Below, piece after piece: positions 51,801 through 61,688 of a DNA stretch of 64,000 nt. Both the position numbers and the translations under genes were made by a program. The stretch is taken from assembly GCA_003993805.1 (NCBI GenBank), contig RSEF01000003.1:59872410-59936409 (forward strand). The letters run 5' to 3'. Source of the stretch: Himantopus leucocephalus. Lineage: Eukaryota; Chordata; Aves; Charadriiformes; Recurvirostridae. The notes beneath the pieces are model-generated. The model did no database searches. It was not told the origin of the DNA and worked only from the letters and a program-made list of their open reading frames with translations. Numbering within the stretch: the first letter of the stretch is position 1; each line of letters starts with the position of its first letter.

Positions 51801-54800
51801 TCAGAATTTGTGGAGCTGGTGGTGGAAGTTTGTGACAGAGTGCCATCGGGCTACGTGGAGGCTTGGGGACAGGATTGCATTTGTACTGTGTGTGTGTTGT
51901 AGTCATCCCATGTTTAAGTGCTTCTGTTGGTCCTCCTGTGAAGACCGGGAAGAATTATCCCTTTAAATACGTAATTACAGCTTCTGAAGTTTCTCTCTAT
52001 TCTGTTCTGCTGGACCAGAGGTTGGCCGCAGGGGAAGGCCGGACGAGGAGCCGGGTGTGCTGCGGGTCCTTGCGGCGTCAGGCTGGCTCTCAGGTGTGCC
52101 CTGCTCACCCCATCCCTCCCCTTGGGATGCAGAGGAGGCACGACTGGGGCGGAAATCTCCCTGCAAGCTCCTCGTGGTCAGGACCACTGGGCTTTTCCTC
52201 TCCTCTTCCAGCTCTGGCTGTGCTGTGCTCTCCTCAGGAGTTTTATCTGTCTTACAGGTTTCCTGTTCTCACGGGGGCTTCGGACCTCACTGACACCCCA
52301 CAGTTTTCTCTTTCTCTTTTCCTGTGACGCACTGTAGTTACATACGTGGTGAGATACTGCTGTGTCTCGCTGTAGGCTGCTGCTTATATAAGGTCTTTCT
52401 TGGCCCGTGAATCCTCCTAATCCAAAGACCTGTTGGAAATCTGCTCTTTGCGGCACAGCGTCCTGGCCCCTTTCCATTTCTGATTTTTAATCCATTCCCG
52501 TTTTAATTTAAACCCATCAGTAGGTGCTGAAACAGAAAGATAAAACTGGAATTTTAGCCACATCTCATAGTGAAGACAAGGACCTAATACTTGTGGTGCT
52601 GAAGCAAAGACATCTTCAGCAACGGCAGATCCTGGTTTTTAGGAGGGGAGTGTGCTTGCTGTCTGCACCTCAGTCACAAAGTCTGGGATTATTTTGTGCG
52701 TCTTTTAGGCTTAGGAGAATTGCTGCATCTTTAACATACTTATGTGGGATAAAGAAGCACGGCGCTTAAGTAATAAGGAAAACCCAGGTTTTTCCTCCCT
52801 TCATTATTAAGGTCAACCAGTTGGACGCTCTTGCCTGGAGGCTTAATTTGCAGGAAGGTTTGTGTTAAATAGGAGAAAAGCTTTCCGCCATCTGAATGCA
52901 CAAATGCACCCTTCTTTAGTCGGTCAGGTTTGCTTTTTGTTGTCCCAGTTTCATACCTCAGATGAATTCAAGATCACAATGAGGTTTTTGTAGTTGCTGG
53001 CAACCAGAAGCCATCATTTGTGCAGCACCCTGTGGAGAGATGCCCTTCCCCATGCAAACCATGCCGGAAAACAGCAGATAGTGGGAACACTGCATCCTTC
53101 CTGAGGAGGAAGGGTACAAGGTTTGGTGTTAAACTTCTCTCCTTACAGGCAGAGTGCTGGAGTAAAAGTGGCTGTCAGATTAGGAGAAGGAATATGGGCT
53201 TAGTACCTTCATTAGAATTTAAAAAATGAAATACGTTCTTTCTCCTGCCTGCTATACAGCTATGTTTTGAGAAATTTGTGAGGAGCAAGGTCACTTCTGT
53301 TCACCTTTCCTTTTTGGAAAAGTGAACTGAAAAGAGTAAATGAAAGCTCTCAAGTTGTCTCTGTTTCTTTGTTACCTTCTGAAGTTTTCAGAAGAACACT
53401 TTCCAGTGACACAGAGTTACGCCTTACTCAGCTCTCTTCCCCTCTGTAGCTGTGGCAAGACTTGAGACGGCAACAGCACTTCTCAGCAGGATTGAGGCCA
53501 AGAATATATTTAAGAATAGAAAAAATGAAAAGCTGTTTTTACTGCCTAATGGCTATTTGGAAGACAGTTTTTGATTCTTCTCAAAGCCTTATTTTTCCTG
53601 ACCTTCCGTGTGTCCATGTGTATCGTTATCAGTCAGTGCGTGCCCTGGAGCAGCAAGGCTGACGAGGGCAGTGCCCCTGACTAGTGGCTGTCCAGGGAAT
53701 TGCTGTGGTGAGAGATGTCCCACCCTGTTGGGTCAAACAACCTGGTCAAACCTCCACCCTGAAGATCTTTAAGGGTTTCTCATGTTGTTCTCCTGTGCAG
53801 AGGTTGCTCTTATTACTTGTTGCTTCTCTTTTTAAAGGATTGTTTTCAAATCAGTTAAACGCAATTTTACTTTTCTGCTAAAATTTTGAAACCTGTTCTT
53901 GAATTATCATCCTAATTTGTATGGCTTCGCTGTCATTTTTCTTTTTTAAAAAAGTGTGGTGCAAAATACATGTAAAGGCTGAGTGACTCTTTTCAAGAAC
54001 AAGAAAGTTTATAATGATCTGTTCAGCTTCAAATTTATCTTGATCCAGTAGCCTGAGGAGGATGTATTCTGTCAAAATACGGAATATGTAATTCTGAAAT
54101 TAACAGAAGCAAAGATTTGAAGAATTATATAAATTTTCCATGTCCTTGTTTATGGTTTTGATATGGGTCTTGTCATAACCAAGGCATTTTGCATTGCTCA
54201 GTCAGGATTGTTGCAGAGGAGGTCCTTCTTTGACACAATGTTGGCATGTAGGGAGGGTAACCAGAAAAGAGACTTATTTTCAAGAATACTGCTTGGAAAT
54301 TCAGGATTAATTTCATTTGGTTTTTTGCTAGTGAACAGACTGAAAATGAAACCCATAGACAACTGAATCTATTAATTTGCATGCTTACTGTGGCACATAT
54401 ACAGATGGCTGCTCTTTCCAGTTGATTTTGTGAAGCTCACCCATTTGACTTGTATTTTTTACAGAGCAGTAACTCCAGATACCAAGAAAGAAGGGCACTG
54501 GTAGGCTGTGTAGCAGCTATAGCACCTGCATTTAATCACTTTGTTGGAAAATCAGATATTGTAAAAACTGTTGACTTCAGTAACTTTGTGTTCTGCATGA
54601 AAAAGCAGTCCAGAAAGCTTGTTGCTAGAGATACAAAAGTGACAAGTCAATATGAATTTTCTTTAAAAATCCAGACTATATAATTGATACTAAAACGTTT
54701 ACACATCCTACGGATATATTATTGATCTGGGATTCAAGAAGAACATTCTTCCTAGGGTGTGACTTTGTTTTGGATTGAAATACTGCTACTTTGTACTGCT

Positions 54801-57800
54801 CCTCATTAGCTTAATCTTTTCCATGGCAATGGGGTGCATACTTTTGTCATTACTCTTTCTAATGGAATTTGATGCATTCCTCTGCCATGATCTGTAAATC
54901 CAAGAGTTTACTTACTCTTTTTAAAATGTCTTTATGTGACCTGTTGGAAAGAAGGTGGACTGTGTTCAGCCATAATTCCTAAGAAGCTAGTGCTAACTGG
55001 CTTATCTTGCATAAATATGATTTTCAAGTAAATGTGACACTTCAGATTAAAAATTTTGTACTGAACCATTCCAGGTTAATGTGATCATATAAAGTAGTGT
55101 TTTAGTTCTTGAAACGTACTTCTCTTTGCTGAGGTATAACCTTTCCTTCTGACAGAAGTGTGTGTCAAGGTTACTTTTTTCTTTGGTTGTGCATTTAAAA
55201 ATAATAAAACTACCTTATTTTAAGCACACAGCAATTATTATGAGAAGTGATGTCTACACTGGCAAGTAGAATGACAGAAGAGAGAGGCATCTGTTGTGTG
55301 GAGTAGTTGTGAGGTCCTTGTGCCTGCAATGCAAACCAGTGGCATGGGATGTGGCGGTGCCAAAAAGGAACACCCTTGAGTTGGCTGAAGTGTGTGCCGA
55401 TATGCAGGAAGACCCTTTCAGTGAAAAACACGATCATTGAATTTCCTATTTTTATGACAGTTAGGCTTGCCATTCTTGCTCCTTCAGCAACGTTTTAATA
55501 TTGTTGCATTATATCGTAAGGTATTTGTATCTACTGTGTTAGCTGCTGCTCTGTGGTCTGAAAAAGACTGAACGAACGCCTCTGCCCGGCAGCAACTGAC
55601 TGATGCTCTTTGGTGTCGAATGTTGTGCCCTACAGAGTGGAAAGTCTGGACCTTGCGGGAGTGGGTATTACCTAGCGCTTTCTGTCTAAAATGGGTGAGC
55701 AACAGATCAGCTCATGTTTTGACATCTCAAGATTTTTTTTTTTACTATACAGTGAAGCGGCGCTCTGTTAGTAAGACTGAGTTTACTTTTCTTCTTTCCT
55801 ATGTGGAGCTTAGAAGCAGCTCTTCATAGGACACTCATCAAAATACTCTTATCATGTAAAAAGAAAACATTTTATAAGTGCCCACTAAAAATAATGAACT
55901 CACTTGATATGGATTTTAATTCTTTTAATCACTTTTGTCATTTTAATCTTGAAAGCCCTGTTGGCTCTCCATTAGGTCCCTGGCCGAAGCAGGCCTTCCC
56001 GGGAACGTGCGTGTCCAGGAGATGGCACTGCGTTTTTGACAGCAGTGATGGCATACGTGAACAGCAGGCAGCCTCAGCAGAGCATCTCCTTCAGGAGGAG
56101 AAGGGCTGGGATGCTGTAGCCTTCTGACTGAAGGCTGCCTTTTGACAGTGGCTTTTGTCAAGTAATGTAAGTTGTTTTGGTTTTTGTATCGATAATCCCA
56201 CTGCGTGTGGACTCTTCCCATGAGTTGCTTGGGTGGCAGGGCGGTCGCTGATGCTCTGTGTCAGAAAGGTGCTTCCCTCTTCAGGCTTTTAAATCCATTA
56301 AAGGAATTGTGAGAGAAAATAGTAGGGAGACGACTTATTTCTCTTCCTGTTACCATGGTAATGAGTTTAATGAGCAGACCTGAAACGGGTAATCCTACCC
56401 AACTCTGTCTGAATTGCCACTTAATGTGAGTTGTAAAATAAGCTGGTAGAGATGTGACTCCTTTGCTCGCGGAGTGCGTGGGTGTACCAGCGTTACCGGC
56501 ACTGCCACCCATTGTGTCTCCAGACTAGAAGCCTCCTTCTCCCCCGGCTTTTGCTCCGTGTTTTCAGAAGGATCAGCAGATGTGTGGGATCCAACCCCTG
56601 GAGTAAGGCAGCAAGAACACCTTCTGTTTCAAACACCAGCAGTAATATTTAATTGCTTCCGTCTCACTAACGGCTCTGTCTGCTGTCCCAAATGTGCATC
56701 ACCCCCTTGCCAAAGGTGGTCTGGGTCACAGAATGCACCAACCAAAATACTTTATCATTCTTTCTGTATGGCAACAGAGCTAAAACGGACAGGCATAGAA
56801 AGGCTTTTCTGAGTTACCTGCTGCTTATACAGCTGGCTTTATTTGCTTTCTCATTTAAATATTGCAAAGCAGTGATCAACAGTTAATATCAAGCATATGA
56901 CATTGCTTGTTGCTCTTAAGAAGGCTTCCTAATTGAAAGTGAAGATGAATAATTAGAACACAGAAGTGTATTTTTGAGTGCCCAGGGACTGCCAATAATG
57001 TAATGCAAAGTGTGTTTTTTTCTCCTCTTGCCTCTTACATATGTGCTGTATATCAAAATACTTACTGGATTAAAAATAATTACAGAGGGCTATTACATAA
57101 CAGCAAAGGCAAAATTAAATTAAGATATAAAAGAGGGGATAATGGCTATGTTAAGAGTTGATGCGGTGGGGAGATATGGGGAGGCTGTTCCAGATAGTAA
57201 GAAAAGACTTTCCCCCACTGTCAGCACAAGAGATTTTTTACATGAAGAGACAGAAAAAGGCTGTTGATGGAAACAAAGATACCAAAAGTATGCGTGGCAA
57301 TCTCTGCGTGGTTTTAATGGGAAGGGTGTTAATTCTGATCTTACAGTGAGTATGAAACCAGAGGAGCTGTTTTGCTAGTAGGGCTATAGTTGCTGGAGAG
57401 TGCCAGAAGGAAGGAAATTTGTGTCAGGAGGGTTTGTAAAGATTTTTTTTTTTTTTTTTTCTTTCTTTTTTTGCTTTCCACCAAGGCATTGATTCCTCAC
57501 AATCCTTTTAGTTTGTTGTTATTTTTATTTGTGTTGTTGTTTTCTGTTGTGTTTTATGGGTGCCTGCTGTATCAAATGGTTTGCAGATTCGGTGTCCCTG
57601 CAGAGGGCTGAGGCGTGCCTAAGGATGACACTTTGAATCTAGGACTGGCTATTCGGGTACCAGGAATTAAATTAGCCAAATGCCCCAGCTTTCAGGGGTT
57701 TGCATCCACTTTGTTAGGCACACAATTGCCAGCAACACTCGCTGTAGCTTTTTACAAAGCATATTTGATTGCTAGGACTGCTTTTAGCTGTCACGCCAGT

Positions 57801-58761
57801 CGAGCTCTTTAAGCCACACATGGCTTATTACTTATGTCCTTTAAAAGCAAAAGTTAAAAGCTTGATAGATGTTATGTGACCACAAGCATATGATAAAAAT
57901 ACATCCATGAAAGTAGTAGGGGATAGAGCCAATGCTGGAGCATGTGAAGATGGCCACGTGGAGAGAGCTTTCTGGAGCATCATGAAGCTTTGTGTGCATC
58001 CTGGCAGCAGTGCCTGCCGCCCTGCCCGGGTCCCTTTCATCTCCCCTGCACCCTGGTGTCTGCCGGTATTGTACGAGCTCGTCAGATGTTGGGCTCGCTT
58101 TAAACACTGTTAAGATGATACCTCCTGCTTGCTTCCTGTTTGACAGGTTCATATTCAGTTAAAAAGTGAATTACAATACCTCGAAGGTTTTTTTTTTTCC
58201 CTTCATTTTGAAATTCTGTAGCTTTTGTCTGCTGTATGTGTTTAAGGAACATGAGTTAAGACTTCAGACGCACCAAATTAATGCCCAGGAAAGAGGGAAG
58301 GTGCACGTATGGCCTGGGAGAGCAGCACATCCCGTGTCCCATCTGGCCATCGCCAGCTCCTGAGGATGCTGGGGCGCTCCGCTGCGACGGGCATGTCCTC
58401 ACTCTTGCTCTGTCACAAGTTGCCATCTGTAAGGGGAGGATACTTTCTCTCCGAGAGTATTATTTTAAGGCTTAGTTAATGCTATATGGCTCCCATGAAA
58501 TACCTTTAATGTATAAATATCTTTTTTTCTTGTTTCAAAAATAACTGCTTAAGTACAATTTAAAACCTCCAGCTGCTCAGCCAAAATGCCCAGAATACAT
58601 CAACCCATCACTGCTAAAAATAGAATCGCTGTCTAATTAGGGCAAGGTTTATCCCTGTGGATTTCTACAAGCTCTCTTTAATTTCCAATGTAGCTTTTGG
58701 GCCTGCAATAGAAATGGCTTCATTTGATGGTTTTGTTGTGCATGATGCTCATAAAAATGCT
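51801..58761. other. Non-coding stretch, probable intron or intergenic
   Basis: No supportable gene. A T18 run lies at 57,443-57,460 and a T12 run near 58,187-58,198. The last 200 bases before 58,762 are AT-rich and CpG-poor, with homeobox-type TAATTAG sequence (about 58,636), and could be part of a conserved element; alignment would be needed. Confidence 0.5.
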
Positions 58762-58943
58762 GTTATTTCACTACATTGTGCATATTACTGTTTTCCTTCT
58801 ATGCAGAGGATCTACAAATTGTACATAAAGACTGATGATACAATTTCTTATGTCGCATATTTATAAAGATTATCTTAATACCAGAGTGGGACTGACATGA
58901 CCATACTTTGTGATTCCAAATCCCCTGAGTTCCCATTAGGTAT
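58762..58943 (+). repeat. 182-base direct duplicate, copy 1
   Basis: This block is repeated at 58,946-59,127 with three substitutions in 182 bases (about 98 percent identity). Copy 1 ends exactly at the single N at 58,944. It is the longest of the duplicates around N positions. The identity is typical of allelic or overlap copies rather than an old duplication. Confidence 0.95.
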
Positions 58944-58945
58944 NC

Positions 58946-59127
58946 GTTATTTCACTACATTGTGCATATTACTGTTTTCCTTCTACGCGGAGGATCTACA
59001 AATTGTACATAAAGACTGATGATACCATTTCTTATGTCGCATATTTATAAAGATTATCTTAATACCAGAGTGGGACTGACATGACCATACTTTGTGATTC
59101 CAAATCCCCTGAGTTCCCATTAGGTAT
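58946..59127 (+). repeat. 182-base direct duplicate, copy 2
   Basis: Second copy of 58,762-58,943, beginning two bases after the N. After 59,127 the sequence continues into unique DNA, as expected if the right-hand contig overlapped the left-hand one. The chance 69-codon frame in copy 1 is partly repeated here. Confidence 0.95.
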
Positions 59128-60432
59128 ATCCTATATGCTTTTTAAACTCCTGCATGTAATAAGTCATCAGCATCATTGCTGTTTTCAGAGCTCAGGAACG
59201 TATATTCTTGTTTATATAAAGGGCTAATGTTTTCTTTGGTTATTTTTTTTTTTAATTTTGTTTCTTCTAATCCCCAAGTTAATCACAGTTTTGGGAGCCT
59301 GTCAAACTCCTAATGATTTTTTTTCTTTAAACCAAATGTTGTTTTGGGTATAATGTAATCAATTTTATTCCTAATTATTCAAGCTCTCCCTACTAGAGCC
59401 CAACTGTAAAGAGGTGGTTTAGCAAAAATGAAATATGCTGATAAGGTTGAATATGTATGTTTAACAGGCTGCGCAGAACATTCATACTTGCATTACTAAT
59501 AGTTCAATTTTTTTAAAAGGCATGAAAAAGAATAATAAAGGAAATAACATTTTTATTTTGGGGAAATCTTTATATAAATGATAGCCCAAGGCTGAGAAAA
59601 ATGAACAGCCCCACTTTTGTGTATTTAGAAAAATAAAACAGCACTATAGCTCCAGTAGAATAAGTGAAGTTTAATCAGAAGTTTTGTGGTAAAATATTGG
59701 GTGAAATAGACACAGTATGAAATAATTGTGTCTTTTTATAGGATTTTTTTAGGGCAGACTGGAAGAGAAAGTGGCAATATACACCATGTCTTTCCCTCAT
59801 GAGATGGTACAACTTTTTCTTAACTCTTTATGGTTTTGCATTTGCTAATAGCTGAGATCATAACCATCATCAAATCCTTTATCTTATACATTCCCAAGGT
59901 CTTCCAGACCTTAGGGAAGAACTGATTTATTCTTAAAGGAAAAAATTTGTAGGGACATTAATGCCTACCATATGGTAAATATACTTGTTAAACTGGATTT
60001 CAGGCTTGATCCCATTATTGTGCATCAGCCTTACTTCGTGAGCATGCATTGGAAACATGGCTAATTGAGTATGTCTGTGGTCTAGAGAGGCGCATGGTAA
60101 CTGTCATGGGGACTCCCCAGGCCGGTATGTTATCCTGTGTGTCATCTTGTTAAGTGTTTGGGAACATCTGAGTCTGCTGAACACTGAATTTTGTCTGTGT
60201 CCCCTGTTGTCTTGCTCCCTTGTTTGCACTGCATGTTACCTAATAATACCGGTTTGACATGTAGACCTACACTTAATTTTTATGTCAAGTAACATGATTG
60301 CATAGAAATACAAAGACTGCATGGAAGCATCAGCCGATATCCTTTTGAAATATAATTTGATAACATGATTTTGAGTTGTTAAAATAAAAAGCATAACAGA
60401 AATCCAACTGTATTCTTGGCTAATAAGAGATA
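59128..60432. other. AT-rich non-coding stretch
   Basis: No gene or repeat recognised. The piece 59,340-59,620 is AT-rich, CpG-poor and free of simple repeats, with several homeobox-type (taattatt) and GATA-type (ctgataagg) sequences. It is a reasonable candidate for a conserved non-coding element, but the sequence alone cannot prove this. Confidence 0.4.
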
Positions 60433-60532
60433 NNNNNNNNNNNNNNNNNNNNNNNNNNNNNNNNNNNNNNNNNNNNNNNNNNNNNNNNNNNNNNNNNNNN
60501 NNNNNNNNNNNNNNNNNNNNNNNNNNNNNNNN
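60433..60532. other. 100-N assembly gap
   Basis: Exactly 100 N, a standard unknown-size gap. A MIR-type relic begins within about 30 bases of its right edge. Confidence 0.98.
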
Positions 60533-60559
60533 TGAGGCAAAAGAACTCAGAATACCTCA

Positions 60560-60700
60560 ACTCTAATCCTGGCTTTTCCACTCTGTGGGCAGGTTACTAA
60601 ATCCCTTCAAGACTATGTCTTCATCTTTAAATAGGAATAATACCTAGCCTCTAGAGGCATTGTGAGGATTTATGTATTTGTGCAGTACTAACTGAGTGCA
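60560..60700 (+). mobile_element. MIR-type SINE relic
   Basis: Clear MIR/CORE-SINE order on the plus strand: 'ctaatcctggcttttccact', 'tgggcaggttactaaatccc', 'cttcatctttaaatagg', 'aataatacctagcctc', and 'gcattgtgaggattta'. The match extends over both the core and the 3' part and is better than that at 24,680. It is an old amniote insertion with no coding role. Confidence 0.85.
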
Positions 60701-61388
60701 AACTGATAACTGCTTCTGCTTTGTATTCAGCATCAATCCAGTTGTAGTCCAACCTGGAAAAGACTTTCTTCTTTCCATGATAATCATCATGATTCTGACT
60801 TTCAAAGGGATTTTCCTGGCTAAAATCTGAGTACTGAAATCGCGACGCTTCGCTCGTTCTTCTCTTGTCTGTATATTTTTCCTGCTTTTGCATTCTAGAA
60901 GAAGGTAAATGATCTTGGCAGATTCCTGCCAAGTAACAGCTTCCTAGCCATCAGTGTCACAGCGATTACAGTAAGTTAGCTTTAAATAAGCTTCTCGGAT
61001 ACAGCCATCTGCGTATGGCCATCTTACCTGTTGTTCAGAGGGCGGTGAATAATCAGGGATAAGGCTTAAGAGAAGCAGCAGACTGGAGTGGAAGCAGGAA
61101 GGGAGAAGCCTGAATTTGTAGCAGGTGCCTGGGTTTCCCAGCTCTCTGCAGCCCGTATTTTCCTGGTCGTGGCTGGGAGCTGGGGGCTGGCAGTCGGGCA
61201 GGGGCAGGGCATCCCTCCAGCAGCTGGACTGAGCTGCTTAACCAGGTGGTTGATTTTTTTTTTTTTTTAATTTTCCTTCTTTTTTAAGGGTAATAGAATC
61301 CTGTTCGAAACAGTTCCCAGCATAACTGAACAGCTTAGCTTCCCTAGTTGCAGAGGAGGAGAAAATCTTTTCCTTCACAGCCTTTTGA

Positions 61389-61487
61389 ATGCGTCCGTTC
61401 AAGGGTTATGAGCAGGCCACTCCCTTCTGCTCCACACTAGCCATTGGGGACAGCAGGGACATCCTTGAGAGCAGCATCTCACAATGA
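61389..61487 (+). other. Upstream ORF overlapping the main start codon
   Basis: An ATG at 61,389 opens a 32-codon frame whose TGA stop overlaps the main ATG (shared ATGA at 61,484-61,487). If it is in the mature transcript it could couple or dampen initiation at the main start. The transcription start and any upstream splice acceptor are unknown: good acceptor-like sites end at 61,288, 61,352 and 61,380, so inclusion is uncertain. Confidence 0.35.
61408..61440 (+). other. Short upstream ORF (10 codons)
   Basis: An ATG at 61,408 begins a ten-codon frame ending at TAG 61,438-61,440, 43 bases before the main ATG. It lies inside the longer upstream frame at 61,389 in another phase. Functional only if this segment is transcribed as 5' UTR. 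Confidence 0.3.
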
Positions 61488-61682
61488 TCGCCTATGTGCA
61501 CTGCTTGCCCGCCGACCCGATGGTCGGATGCCTCGGCAGGAGCAAGTGGCAGCCCAGCTGCAACGATGAGGAGGAGGAACTTATCCCGCTGTATTCCAGC
61601 AAAATGGGAAACGCTCACACCAAGCTGCCCGGGCGCCTCAAGAAAAAGTTACTGAGCAAAGACGACAACGCCTTCTGGCCAA
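61484..61682 (+). CDS. Start exon of an unidentified protein-coding gene (partial)
   Basis: This is the only convincing coding exon in the window. The ATG at 61,484 has A at -3, and an in-frame TGA lies 16 bases upstream (61,466-61,468), so it is the first possible Met of the frame. The frame runs 66 codons plus one base to a good donor (CCAA|GTAAGAAA), giving phase 1; read-through into the intron soon meets a stop. About 13 CpG in 200 bases and GC-ending codons set it apart from the AT-rich flanks. The peptide has Cys at 7, 16 and 26, an acidic run (residues 28-32), a second Met at 41 starting MGNAHTK, and a basic cluster (LKKKLLSK, about 52-59). There is no signal peptide or membrane segment. 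I do not recognise the family; a cytoplasmic, possibly membrane-associated N-terminus fits the composition. The remaining exons lie to the right, outside the window. Confidence 0.75.
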
Positions 61683-61688
61683 GTAAGA
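61683..61688 (+). other. Splice donor of the 61.5 kb exon
   Basis: GTAAGA directly follows the coding frame. It agrees with the vertebrate donor consensus at positions +1 to +5. The coding content drops sharply at this point. Confidence 0.75.

Noticed and set aside
57130..57280. Block reminiscent of an old LINE 3' region ('ggaggctgttccagatagtaag')
   Set aside because: Individual words look familiar, but the motif order that identified the copy at 51,550 is not present.
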